Positions 26,698 through 40,357 of a stretch of DNA of 41,102 nt are shown here, in pieces (the stretch's first letter is position 1; the number at the start of each line of letters is the position of its first letter). The position numbers and the translations under genes are program-made. Under the pieces are notes generated by a model. The model worked only from the letters and a program-made list of their open reading frames with translations. It had not been told where the DNA came from and did no database searches. The stretch covers positions 1-41,102 of the forward strand of contig CAUJIM010000011.1 of NCBI GenBank assembly GCA_963205335.1, read 5' to 3'. Source of the stretch: Pseudomonadota bacterium. GTDB lineage: Bacteria; Pseudomonadota; Gammaproteobacteria; Burkholderiales; Burkholderiaceae_C.

Positions 26698-27981
26698 TCA
26701 GTCCACGCGCACCATCTTCGGCAGCGGCACCGCCCACCGGCGCAGGGCCTCGGACGGATGGTAGGCCCGCAGGGTCAGCGCGAAGGGCGCCGCAGCCGGC
26801 AGCGGCAACCAGTTGGCACGCTCCCGGGCGTCGTCCGGTGCCCGGTGCTGCAATGTGACGACGAGCGATCCGTCGGGTTCATGGCGCAGGCCGGGCGTGC
26901 GGTCGCCGATCGAGTGGCGACCGATGGGGTTGCGGGCGAAAAACCTGCGCCCGTCCGGCATCAGCTCGTACAGCGAGATCGACCAGAACGACTCCGCCGG
27001 AATACCCGACGGGGGGACCGTCAAACGGTAGCGGTGCTGGCCGTGCAGGGACTTGCCCGTGTCGTCGGTCGTTCGCACGGCGTAGACCGCTTCGATCGGC
27101 TCCAGCGCACCCAGGCCCGCCAGGGCGACGCCGGCGCGCCATTCGTACGCCGCGGCCTCGTCCTCCAGATGGTTTTCGGGCACCCACCAGCCATCGACCT
27201 GGCGCCGATGCTCGATGAAAGTCTGAAGGACGCGCCGATGGGCGGGTTCGACCCCGGCCGTCCATGCATCGCGTACCTCGGCCGGTAGCCGATCCCAGGG
27301 GTGCCCGCCCCCGGGCTGGACACCCACGGACGCCAGGCGGTTCGCCCGTTCCGCGTCCTGTCCTGTTGGCGGGTTGCGCGCCAGCTGCTCCGCCAGGACG
27401 GCCAGGAAATTCTCGGGGTCCATGGCGCTGGTGGGAGCGATCCTGCAGGGCGTCGTTCCTGCTGCGGTGGTGATCGACATGCGGTCCTGCATGGCCCGCG
27501 CCTCGGGCAGGTCTTGCTCGCCGTCGACGATCCAGCGCGCCAGCAGCCACACGTCGTTGCTGGGGGCGTGAACCGCCGGTCCTTTGGCATTGGAGGCATC
27601 GCCCCGCGGGCCGGCCAGGGTGATCCGGGCCGGGCCTGCGCCGTGCAGGCGCTGGCCCAGCAGCGCGAAGTGGCGCGTCGACGCATCCATCAGGGCGACC
27701 GACCAGTACCGTCCGCGGGGCTGGGCATCCACCGTCACGGTCACCGGTCCCCCGGACAGGTCCAGCCAGGCTCGGGAGTACAGCGTGTCGTTGTTGGGCG
27801 TGGTGATCCAGCGGTCGTCGGCGCCGGACAGCGAGCGCCCATGCCGCGCGGTGTTGGGCGCCAGCGGCGGCGCTCCCAGCACGCCGTTCAGGTCGTTGTG
27901 GCGGGTGCGCGCCAGCTCGTAGATCGGCAGCCCGAACACGAAGGCATCGTAGACCAGCTCCTCCAGGCTTTCCCGCTTCAC
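26698..27981 (-). CDS. DUF1254/DUF1214 domain protein
   Basis: A 427-residue protein with an N-terminal DUF1254 region (YDAFVFGLPIYELARTRHN, then TPNNDTLYSRAWLDLS) and a C-terminal DUF1214 region (ESFWSISLYELMPDGRRFF, NPIGRHSIGDRTPGL). The biochemical role of this family is unknown; members are often exported, but no signal peptide is seen with this start. The start is GTG at 27981, overlapping the stop of the alkylsulfatase-like gene (GTGA), so the two are coupled and probably act together. Confidence 0.85.
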   Translation of the reverse strand: MKRESLEELVYDAFVFGLPIYELARTRHNDLNGVLGAPPLAPNTARHGRSLSGADDRWITTPNNDTLYSRAWLDLSGGPVTVTVDAQPRGRYWSVALMDASTRHFALLGQRLHGAGPARITLAGPRGDASNAKGPAVHAPSNDVWLLARWIVDGEQDLPEARAMQDRMSITTAAGTTPCRIAPTSAMDPENFLAVLAEQLARNPPTGQDAERANRLASVGVQPGGGHPWDRLPAEVRDAWTAGVEPAHRRVLQTFIEHRRQVDGWWVPENHLEDEAAAYEWRAGVALAGLGALEPIEAVYAVRTTDDTGKSLHGQHRYRLTVPPSGIPAESFWSISLYELMPDGRRFFARNPIGRHSIGDRTPGLRHEPDGSLVVTLQHRAPDDARERANWLPLPAAAPFALTLRAYHPSEALRRWAVPLPKMVRVD

Positions 27982-29315
27982 GTCGTTCCCTTGGCCAGAG
28001 CGCCCGCGACGCCCTGGAGCGCCAGCACGTCGCGCTGCAGCGTCCGGCTGGATCGGGCGAAGTGGTTGAAGATGCCGCGCGCCATGGTGGAGGGTTCCTC
28101 GTCGGCCCGTGCCGCATAGATCCTGGCCCGCGCTTCGTGACCGGCCCTGGAGCCGGGCTCGGCCAGCACGGCCATTTCGACCAGGTGGCTGGCCAGCTGC
28201 AACTGGCCTTCGGCCACCAGCTGCTCCACGCGTTTCAGCACCGGCTGCACGCCGCCGGCCAGCGCGACCCATTCGATCGCCTGCTGCCTGCGCGGCGCGG
28301 GCAGCAGCGTGTCCGCCTCGCCGTCCCACCAGCCGCCGTAGCGGCGCCAGATGTTGCGCACGAGGAATTGAGGGTCGTCGTAGATGGGTTGCAGGTAGGG
28401 CCGGTGGGCCAGGTGGGCCGGCGGCTTGACCTGCTGCAGGATGTCGTCCAGCGAGGCCGCGCGGTTCATCAGCGCGAGGGTCTGGCGCTCCAGCGATTCC
28501 AGGTATTCGGCGGTCTCCAGCAGCGCCTGCTGGATGCGATCGGTGCCGATGATCGGCAGGCCGTGGCCGCAGACCATCATCTCGGCGCCGCAGCCAGCCA
28601 TCTTGCGCAAGGCGACAGCCCATTCCTCGCAGTAGCGCTGCACCTTCTGGGGATTGCCGGCGTTGGGCACGGCCCATATGAACAGGTCGCCCGGGAACAG
28701 CCAGCGGCGCTCGGGCACCCAGCCCCAGACGTGGTCGTCCGTCTCGCCGCGCGCATGGTGCAGCTCGAACGTGTACCGGCCCACCTTGAACGTCAGCCGG
28801 TCGTCGAAGGTCACGTCGGGATAGCGGTAGTCGGTGGGGTTCTCGGCCGCCGCCAGCACCCGCGAGAACTGGCGTGCCTTGACCGAATCGATCCAGCCGG
28901 CGGTGCGGCGGTACCGATCCAGGTGCTGCGGCATCAGGCTGTGGGCATACACGACCGGGGTTGCCCAGCCGCGCCCGGCCGCTTCGCTTTCGAAGCGCCG
29001 CGTGGACCAGATGTGATCGAGGTGGTGCTGCGAGAACACGGCGGCCACCAAGGGTGCATCGGGGCGCCAGGCGCGCACGGCCTGGTAGACCCGGTCCATG
29101 TCATTGCGGGTGCTCGCGTCCATCATGACCAGGCCGGCGCCGGTATCGATCACCGAGATCGCGGCCACGCCCTTGAAGTACAGCAGGCCGGGCGCGATCT
29201 CCTGCGCGCCAGGATACTGGCCGGTGACCGGATGGTCGCGGCCCATCAGGTCTGCCTCGCCGCGCCAGAAGGCCTCGGCCAGGGCAAGGAAGTCGGTTGC
29301 TGGTGGGGCGTCCAT
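27978..29315 (-). CDS. Metallo-beta-lactamase-fold protein, alkylsulfatase-like
   Basis: A 445-residue protein of the alkylsulfatase (SdsA1/BDS1) branch. The MBL domain has the D-strand IDTGAGLVMMDAST, the metal loop SQHHLDHIW (residues 95-103), HARGETDDHVWGW, FPGDLFIW and VCGHGLP. The alkylsulfatase dimerisation domain follows (YLQPIYDDPQFLVRNIWRRY, GGWWDG, LASHLVEMAVLAEPG). The first histidine of HxHxDH is replaced by Gln96, which may alter metal binding. No signal peptide is visible, unlike secreted alkylsulfatases. It is coupled to the DUF1254 gene. Hydrolysis of a sulfate ester is likely but unproven; other C-O or phosphate substrates are possible. Confidence 0.82.
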   Translation of the reverse strand: MDAPPATDFLALAEAFWRGEADLMGRDHPVTGQYPGAQEIAPGLLYFKGVAAISVIDTGAGLVMMDASTRNDMDRVYQAVRAWRPDAPLVAAVFSQHHLDHIWSTRRFESEAAGRGWATPVVYAHSLMPQHLDRYRRTAGWIDSVKARQFSRVLAAAENPTDYRYPDVTFDDRLTFKVGRYTFELHHARGETDDHVWGWVPERRWLFPGDLFIWAVPNAGNPQKVQRYCEEWAVALRKMAGCGAEMMVCGHGLPIIGTDRIQQALLETAEYLESLERQTLALMNRAASLDDILQQVKPPAHLAHRPYLQPIYDDPQFLVRNIWRRYGGWWDGEADTLLPAPRRQQAIEWVALAGGVQPVLKRVEQLVAEGQLQLASHLVEMAVLAEPGSRAGHEARARIYAARADEEPSTMARGIFNHFARSSRTLQRDVLALQGVAGALAKGTT

Positions 29316-29387
29316 GGCGCGTCCTCTGTATGGTTTCGAACGGTTGCGATGCGGCCCCTGCCGGGAGACGCGTGTCGAGATGGACGC

Positions 29388-30305
29388 CTACTGCGGCGGT
29401 TGCACGCCCGCTGCGCGAAGAATTGCGCCGGCGCGCTGGTAGTCGGCCGCCATTTGCCGGGCCAGCTCCGCCGACGAGCGCGGCTGGGCGGGGTTGGTCC
29501 CGATGGCCTCGATCTTCTCGCGCACCGCGGGCAGGGTCAGGATCTGCGCCACCTCCTTGTGCAGCCGCTCCTGCAATGCCGTAGGAACATCCTTGCGCGC
29601 CCAGATGCCGATCCAGGACACGGCCGTCAGGTCGGGGTGGCCCAGCTCCTTGAAAGTCGGCACGTCCGGCAGGAATGGCGAGCGCTCGGGTCCCGTGAAG
29701 CCGAGCGCGGTGATCTTGCCCGATTTGATGTGCGGCAGCGCCTGGAAGACACCGCTGAACAGCAGGTTCACATAGCCGCCGATCACCGCCTGCATGGCAT
29801 CGGCGCCGCCGCGAAAGGGCACGTGGTTCATGCGCAGCCCCATGGTCTTGGCCATCTGTTCGCCCAGGAGGTGCGAAATCGTGCCGGCGCTGAACGAGCC
29901 GTAGTTCACGCCCTGCGGCTGGGACTTGATCCAGGCCACCGCATCGGCCAGGTTCCTGGCGGGGACCGTGTCGTTGGACACCAGCATCCAGCCGTTGCTG
30001 AACAGGTCAACCACCGGGGTCAGGTCTTTCAGCGGGTCGAAGTCGACCTTCACGGAGTGCGGCACTTGGGTCAGCACGCCGTCCAGCGAGGCGAGGAACG
30101 AACCGCCATCGGCTGGAGCGTGCAGCACCTCCCGCACGCCGATCAGCCCCGAGCCGCCGGACTTGTTTTCCACCACCACAGGGCTGCCCAGGCGCTGCGA
30201 CAGATACGTCCCCACCAGTCGCGTCACCACGTCGACGGAGCCGCCGGGCGGTCCGTTGACGACGATGTGTATGGCTTTTGTCGGCCACTGCTGGGCCCAG
30301 CACAT
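29388..30305 (-). CDS. TctC/Bug-type binding protein with a disrupted 5' end
   Basis: A Bug-family receptor whose mature part (QQWPTKAIHIVVNGPPGGSVD, VVENKSGGSGLIG) is intact through the normal C-terminus. The first in-frame ATG (30305) lies at the end of what should be the signal peptide. Upstream in the same frame the DNA encodes ALRRILGGLLGGLALATAP, a good signal sequence, and runs back to an ATG at 30413 with a strong AGGAG ribosome site, but the third codon there is TAG. The gene is therefore either inactivated for export, read through, or affected by a sequencing error. It is the first gene of the DUF1254/alkylsulfatase-like operon and divergent from the Crp/Fnr gene. Confidence 0.8.
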   Translation of the reverse strand: MCWAQQWPTKAIHIVVNGPPGGSVDVVTRLVGTYLSQRLGSPVVVENKSGGSGLIGVREVLHAPADGGSFLASLDGVLTQVPHSVKVDFDPLKDLTPVVDLFSNGWMLVSNDTVPARNLADAVAWIKSQPQGVNYGSFSAGTISHLLGEQMAKTMGLRMNHVPFRGGADAMQAVIGGYVNLLFSGVFQALPHIKSGKITALGFTGPERSPFLPDVPTFKELGHPDLTAVSWIGIWARKDVPTALQERLHKEVAQILTLPAVREKIEAIGTNPAQPRSSAELARQMAADYQRAGAILRAAGVQPPQ

Positions 30306-30404
30306 CGGGGCGGTGGCCAGCGCCAGGCCGCCCAGCAGGCCCCCGAGAATGCGGCGCAGCGCTGCGCGCCCAAAGCCCTTTCGGGGTGCTGATCGAAAGC
30401 CGGC

Positions 30405-30430
30405 CTACCACATGCGTTGTCTCCTATCTG
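30405..30430 (-). other. Original start site and amber codon of the TctC gene
   Basis: On the minus strand TAGGAGACAACGC precedes ATG (30413-30411), then TGG, then TAG (30407-30405). The frame is the same as the downstream TctC coding sequence (36 codons from this ATG to the ATG at 30305), and no GTG or TTG occurs in between. This is the site that would need correction or readthrough for a full signal peptide. Confidence 0.75.
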
Positions 30431-30476
30431 TGTCCGTCTGCAGGAAACCGCAGTGTGGTCTGCCTCTGTCCATAAA

Positions 30477-30496
30477 AATGCCACGTAGGTGGCATT
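30477..30496. promoter_or_regulatory. Perfect inverted repeat in the TctC-crp divergent region (Crp/Fnr-type site)
   Basis: AATGCCAC-GTAG-GTGGCATT has perfect 8-bp arms and a four-base spacer, 41 bases before the Crp/Fnr-family start codon and 63 bases from the original TctC start. The half-site spacing is that of Fnr-type sites (five-base half-sites, four-base gap), but the sequence differs from both Fnr and Crp consensus. It is probably the operator of the adjacent regulator. Confidence 0.7.
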
Positions 30497-30537
30497 ACAG
30501 TAGATGGCACCGAAGACCGTTCGATTGGGAGATATCC

Positions 30538-31239
30538 ATGAGTGAATTGGCAAGGGCTGAGGACGCTTCGTACAGGCTGGGGTTGGCAGGGAGCGCGCAG
30601 GTATCGGATGCGCTGCTGCAGGCGCTCATCCCGATCGGGGTGACGCGCAGCTGGGGCGCCAACCAGGTTCTCCACTGGTCGGGCGAATACCCCAGGGCGG
30701 TGCTCTGCGTGCGCGCCGGGCGCGTGAGAATGTGCCGGTTCGATTCGGCGGGCAACGAGCAGATACTGAGCTGGTTCGACGTGGGCGGGCTGCTCGCGAC
30801 GGCTCCCGTCATTGCCGACCGGCCGTTTCATTTCGACATCGTTGCCGACGGGCCATGCAAGGTGCTGCATGTCGACCGGGTGCGCTTCATGGAGCTTCTG
30901 CGCCGGGACGCCGCGGTGGCCACGGCAGTTGCCGTGATACTCAGCGAGCGCCTGCTCTTCGTCGCGGAGAGCCATGTCGCGCACGCCAACGAGCCCCTGG
31001 TCGAACGGGTCTGGCTGCGGCTGAACCGCATGGCCCAGCAGGCGAGCAGCTGCGGCACCGCCCGGGATGGCGGTATTGCGGTCACCCAGCAGGAGGTTGC
31101 GGATGCCGTGGGGGCATCGCGCTACCGTGTCGGGCTGGAGCTGCAGCGGCTGGCCGACCGCGGCCTGATCACCATGGCGCGAGGGCGCATCCGGGTATTG
31201 CCGCCGGCGCCCATGCCGAGAAAGCGAGACCAGGACTGA
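30538..31239 (+). CDS. Crp/Fnr-family transcription regulator
   Basis: A 233-residue regulator. The N-terminal cyclic-nucleotide-binding-like beta-roll covers about 20-130 (WSGEYPRAVLCVRAGRVRMC, then FDVGGLLATAPVIADRPF), followed by the dimerisation helix and a C-terminal winged helix (IAVTQQEVADAVGASRYRVG, LELQRLADRGLITMARGRI). It lacks the N-terminal cysteine cluster of Fnr, so it is unlikely to carry an iron-sulfur sensor; the Crp cAMP-binding motif is also not recognisable. The start has GGGAG upstream. It is divergent from the TctC/alkylsulfatase-like operon and probably controls it through the inverted repeat at 30477-30496. Confidence 0.87.
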   Translation: MSELARAEDASYRLGLAGSAQVSDALLQALIPIGVTRSWGANQVLHWSGEYPRAVLCVRAGRVRMCRFDSAGNEQILSWFDVGGLLATAPVIADRPFHFDIVADGPCKVLHVDRVRFMELLRRDAAVATAVAVILSERLLFVAESHVAHANEPLVERVWLRLNRMAQQASSCGTARDGGIAVTQQEVADAVGASRYRVGLELQRLADRGLITMARGRIRVLPPAPMPRKRDQD

Positions 31240-31344
31240 TACGGCTTCGCAATCAAAAAGATCACTGCGTTGCTTCGCCTTGCCGTACTACGTGTACTGC
31301 CTGCGGCTTCGCGCCTTGTTCTCTTGTTGATTGCAAACCCGTAT
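31239..31344. repeat. Fold-back repeat, copy B
   Basis: ATACGGCTTCGCAATCAA (31239-31256) and TTGATTGCAAACCCGTAT (31327-31344) are inverted, 16 of 18 matching. The interior TTGCCGTACTAC and CTGCGGCTTCGC matches the core of the element at 7555-7655, although the outer arms differ. It begins at the last base of the crp stop codon. Confidence 0.75.
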
Positions 31345-31406
31345 GGATGCCCGACGGCCACGCCATTCAGCGCCGCCACCGGTTTGCGTGGGGGCCGTGG
31401 GCATCC
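31345..31406. repeat. Second inverted repeat next to copy B
   Basis: GGATGCCCGACGGCCACGC (31345 onward) faces GCGTGGGGGCCGTGGGCATCC (ending 31406). The arms pair along about 17 positions with two small bulges. It abuts the previous element directly, giving consecutive hairpins. The bases 31407-31493 that follow hold no gene and no clear structure. Confidence 0.6.
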
Positions 31407-31493
31407 GGCTCTCGCGCACGCTGCGCCCATGGGTCGGGCGGTCTGCGTTCTGCATCCCGGCCTGGCCCACGGCGCACCGCCGCAGAGATTGCC

Positions 31494-31661
31494 CTAGGAG
31501 CCTGGGCGGCAGAAGCTGCGCCGGCTGCAACGCGCGAGAAAACGGTCCATCGCGGTGCTTCCAACGGCGCCCATAGCTCGGCTATGGGCTTGTCGGTATC
31601 ACCACGCTGTCCTCGTTTTCGCACGTTTCGCTTCGACGCCTTCTGCCGCCCAGGCTCCTAG
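31494..31661. repeat. 168-bp MITE-like fold-back element with perfect 22-bp terminal inverted repeats
   Basis: The first 22 bases (31494-31515, starting CTAGGAGCCTGGG) are the exact reverse complement of the last 22 (31640-31661). Inside, GCGAGAAAACG faces CGTTTTCGC, and the centre is the perfect hairpin GCCCATAGC-TCG-GCTATGGGC (31569-31589), so almost the whole element can fold on itself. It has no coding capacity. Its right tip supplies the stop codon of the DUF2892 gene. No target-site duplication is obvious. Confidence 0.8.
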
Positions 31662-31855
31662 TCCGGCTTCTTCATCGGGCAGGTGCGAATGCCCAGCAGC
31701 GAGTATGCCGGGCAGAAGCGGAACACGCCCGTGAGTAGCGGCACGATGCCGATATAGCCCCACCAGCCCACGGTGCCCATGGCCGCCAGGGCGATCAGCA
31801 CGATGCCGACGATGATGCGCAGGACCCTGTCCCAACTTCCGACATTGATTTGCAT
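31658..31855 (-). CDS. DUF2892 small membrane protein (YgaP-type transmembrane domain)
   Basis: A 65-residue membrane protein. MQINVGSWDRVLRIIVGIVL, then GYIGIVPLLTGVFRFCPAYSLLGI and TCPMKK are typical of DUF2892, with two helices and two conserved cysteines (FRFCPAYS and RTCP). Family members accompany rhodanese and sulfide oxidation genes. AAAGGAG lies just before the ATG. Its stop codon TAG lies inside the tip of the fold-back element at 31494-31661. Confidence 0.88.
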   Translation of the reverse strand: MQINVGSWDRVLRIIVGIVLIALAAMGTVGWWGYIGIVPLLTGVFRFCPAYSLLGIRTCPMKKPD

Positions 31856-31868
31856 GATGTGGCTCCTT

Positions 31869-32078
31869 TCAGCAGCCGGGTTGAACGCCAAGCTTTTTTA
31901 ACAGATTCGCCATCAGGCACCACTGCGTGAGCGAACTTTGCAGCAGGTTCAGGCCGACGAAGGCGGTGAATGCGAGCCACCACGGGCTCACGAAGATCGG
32001 GCTGCCCTCGATACCCAGCGCGAGCGAGAGCAGGATGAAAAATCCGGCGACGAAGCGGGTGATTCTCCAGGTGGTCAT
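31869..32078 (-). CDS. DUF2892/YgaP-like small membrane protein
   Basis: A 69-residue membrane protein with two transmembrane segments (ITRFVAGFFILLSLALGI and WWLAFTAFVGLNLLQSSL) and the ending TQWCLMANLLKKLGV, which matches the C-terminal membrane domain of YgaP-type proteins, including the conserved Cys. AAAGGAG precedes the ATG at 32078. It lies 45 bases below the flavoprotein gene and 13 bases above the next DUF2892 gene. A role in membrane steps of sulfide or persulfide handling is an inference from the family context. Confidence 0.85.
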   Translation of the reverse strand: MTTWRITRFVAGFFILLSLALGIEGSPIFVSPWWLAFTAFVGLNLLQSSLTQWCLMANLLKKLGVQPGC

Positions 32079-32123
32079 GGTTTTACTCCTTTGAACAAGC
32101 GACAAGAAAACGGGAAAGGGACA

Positions 32124-33263
32124 TCAGCGGTACTGCTTCAGGTAGCGCCGCTCGAAATGCGCCTTGGCCCAGTGCATGGGGCGCAGGTAGGGCAGCGAGA
32201 CGGTGCGCGCGGGCGTGCGCCAGACGAGCTTGCCGCCGGTGAGCGTGTCGATGATGCACAGCAGCTCGGTCTTGAAGGTGGCGCTCTCGGGCCGCCCGGC
32301 CAGGCCGTCGATCAGGTTTTGCGCGGCGCAGGCGGCCTGCAGGTCGGCCATGTGCGCCTGCTTGGGCGCCCAGTCGGGGCCGGGGAAGCTCCCCGCGTCG
32401 CCCACCACGTAGCTGTGCCGCCAGCCCTGCACGCGGCACTGCGCGTCGGCCGCGATCAGGCCGCCGGGCGAGCGCGGCAGCTCGGTCGCGTCGAACCAGG
32501 CGTTGCCGGTCATGCCGGGCATGAAGAGGATGAGGTCGGCCGGGATTTCGCCGCCTTCGGTCACCACCTTGCCGGCCTCGAAGCGCACCGGCTTGTGCCC
32601 CAGGTGCGTGGCGATGCCGCGGCGCTGCATCTCGGCGAGGATGCCCTGCACCGCCTTCTCGCCCAGGCGCTTACCGGGCTCACGCTGGGGGTTGAAGAAG
32701 GTGAGGATGAACTGTCCGCGCCGCCCCTCCTGGCGCAGCTGGGTGTCGATGCCGAAGAGGAATTCGAACATCGGCCCGCCGCGCACCGCCGCAGGCTCCT
32801 GGGGGTTGCCGGCGAAGCCGACGGCGATGGCGCCGCCCGAGAGTGCGCGCAGCCGGTCGCGGATCTGCTCGGCGGCGGCGATGCCCTCGCAGGGCGTGAT
32901 CGCGTGCTCGATGCCGGGCAGCTTCTTGATGAAGCGCCCGCCGGTGGCGATCACCAGCGCGTCGTTGGCCAGCTCTTCGCCGGTGTGGGTCAGCACGGTG
33001 CGCCCGCCGTCCTTCAGGCCGGTGACTTCGGCGGCGACGTGGCGCACCCGCATGCGCTCGAAGAAGCGCTGCAGCGGGACGACGAGGTCTTCGCGCGTGC
33101 GCCGGCCGCTCGGTATCCAGATGATGCCGGGCAGGTAGTGCAGCTCGGCGCGCGGCGAGACCAGGGTGATCTCGGCCGTGCACCCGCGGCTGCGCAGCTC
33201 CCGCACGGTGGAGAGGGCGCCGAAGCCCGCCCCCAGGATGGTGATGCGGCCAGTGCCGTTCAT
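32124..33263 (-). CDS. Sulfide:quinone-reductase-type FAD oxidoreductase (second copy)
   Basis: A 379-residue pyridine-nucleotide-disulfide-oxidoreductase-fold protein. The FAD motif is ITILGAGFGALSTVREL; VIATGGRF and VVGDAGSFPG are the other FAD contacts, and the C-terminal part (MHWAKAHFERRYLKQYR) is a basic amphipathic tail that could dock at the membrane. It resembles sulfide:quinone reductases and NDH-2-like enzymes. The usual catalytic Cys pair of sulfide:quinone reductase is not clearly seen, so the substrate may differ from that of the upstream paralogue. It starts 11 bases below the upstream enzyme gene. Confidence 0.8.
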   Translation of the reverse strand: MNGTGRITILGAGFGALSTVRELRSRGCTAEITLVSPRAELHYLPGIIWIPSGRRTREDLVVPLQRFFERMRVRHVAAEVTGLKDGGRTVLTHTGEELANDALVIATGGRFIKKLPGIEHAITPCEGIAAAEQIRDRLRALSGGAIAVGFAGNPQEPAAVRGGPMFEFLFGIDTQLRQEGRRGQFILTFFNPQREPGKRLGEKAVQGILAEMQRRGIATHLGHKPVRFEAGKVVTEGGEIPADLILFMPGMTGNAWFDATELPRSPGGLIAADAQCRVQGWRHSYVVGDAGSFPGPDWAPKQAHMADLQAACAAQNLIDGLAGRPESATFKTELLCIIDTLTGGKLVWRTPARTVSLPYLRPMHWAKAHFERRYLKQYR

Positions 33264-33274
33264 GTCCGCCCTTT

Positions 33275-39292
<6,018 letters not shown>

Positions 39293-39294
39293 GT

Positions 39295-40332
39295 TCAACG
39301 CACCCTGGCGGCGGCTTGCGGCTGCAGCGCGACCTGGTCGCCAGCGCGCACGCCGCTCAGCACCTCGACCTGGTCGCCCTCCGACTGTCCCAGGCGCACC
39401 TGGCGCAGCTGCGGCTTGCCGTTGCCGCCCTGCACGTACACGCCGGTCATCTCGGCGCGGCGCACCACGCTGGCGGCCGGCACGAACAGCCGCTCGCCGG
39501 CCCGGGCCGCCGCGCCCTGGAACCACAGGCGGGCGAACGCGCCCGGCACGGCGCCGGCCGTGCCAGCGGGCAGGGCCACGCGCACGATGCTGGTGTGGCT
39601 CTGCGCATCGGCCGTGGGCAGCACCTGGACATGGTCCAGCGCCACCGTCAGGCGCTTGTCCGCGGCGCCGGCCAGCTCCACCTGCACCGCCTGGCCGGCG
39701 CGCAGCTGCGCCGCCTGCTCCTGCGTCAGCGCGGCCGCGATGCGCAATGCCCCGGGGTCGTACAGCGTGACGAGCGGCCTGCCCGGCAGCGCCATGTCGC
39801 CCAGCGTGACCGGCACGCTCGCCACCACGCCGTCGAACGGCGCGCGCAGCACGTGCAGGCCGGACTGCGTCGCCGCCACCCCCGCCTGTGCCTGCAGCGC
39901 CTTCACCTGCGCCTGGCTGGCGCGCCACCGGGCCTCGGCGTTCTCCAGCGCCGCCTGGCTGATGTAGCGCTTGGCGAAGAGCTGCTGCTGCCGCTCGTAC
40001 TCCTTGGCCGCCACCGCCGCCTGCGCCTGCGCCGCCGCCACCTGCGCGCCGCTCGCCGCCGCGCTCTGGCTCGCCATGCGCGCATCGATGCGCAGCAGCT
40101 CCTGCCCGGCCTTCACGCGGTCGCCCGCCCGCACCTGCAGCGCGACGATGCTGCCCGCCACCTGCGCCGAAAGCTGCGCGTCGCGCACTGCCTCGACCCT
40201 GGCGTCGCTGCTGTGCATGGCGGCCTGCGTGCCGGCCTGCACCGGGACGTAGGCGATCCGGTCAGGCTCGGCCGCGAAGGCGAGTCCGGCGACGGTGAAC
40301 AGCAGGGCGACGCTCCAGCGGTGGTATGGCAT
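39295..40332 (-). CDS. RND membrane-fusion (adaptor) protein
   Basis: A 345-residue HlyD/AcrA-family periplasmic adaptor. Residues 1-20 are a signal peptide (WSVALLFTVAGLAFA). The barrel-sandwich half-motifs are VAGSIVALQVRAGDRVKAGQ and LRAPFDGVVASVPVTLGD, flanking a coiled-coil hairpin of about 60 residues rich in Ala/Gln. The start at 40332 is preferred over the ATG at 40347, because the promoter on this strand (TTGACT, 17 bases, AATAAT) would leave only about six bases of leader before 40347, and GAGAG lies before 40332. It is the first gene of the efflux operon. Confidence 0.9.
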   Translation of the reverse strand: MPYHRWSVALLFTVAGLAFAAEPDRIAYVPVQAGTQAAMHSSDARVEAVRDAQLSAQVAGSIVALQVRAGDRVKAGQELLRIDARMASQSAAASGAQVAAAQAQAAVAAKEYERQQQLFAKRYISQAALENAEARWRASQAQVKALQAQAGVAATQSGLHVLRAPFDGVVASVPVTLGDMALPGRPLVTLYDPGALRIAAALTQEQAAQLRAGQAVQVELAGAADKRLTVALDHVQVLPTADAQSHTSIVRVALPAGTAGAVPGAFARLWFQGAAARAGERLFVPAASVVRRAEMTGVYVQGGNGKPQLRQVRLGQSEGDQVEVLSGVRAGDQVALQPQAAARVR

Positions 40333-40357
40333 GCGAGTGGCTCTCATAAATATTTGT

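Noticed and set aside
31239..31661. Short open frames in the intergenic repeat region
   Set aside because: They are short, on both strands, and follow the inverted repeats; none has family motifs or a ribosome site.
31494..31661. An insertion sequence or transposase
   Set aside because: The element is only 168 bp with no coding capacity; it can at most be a non-autonomous element.
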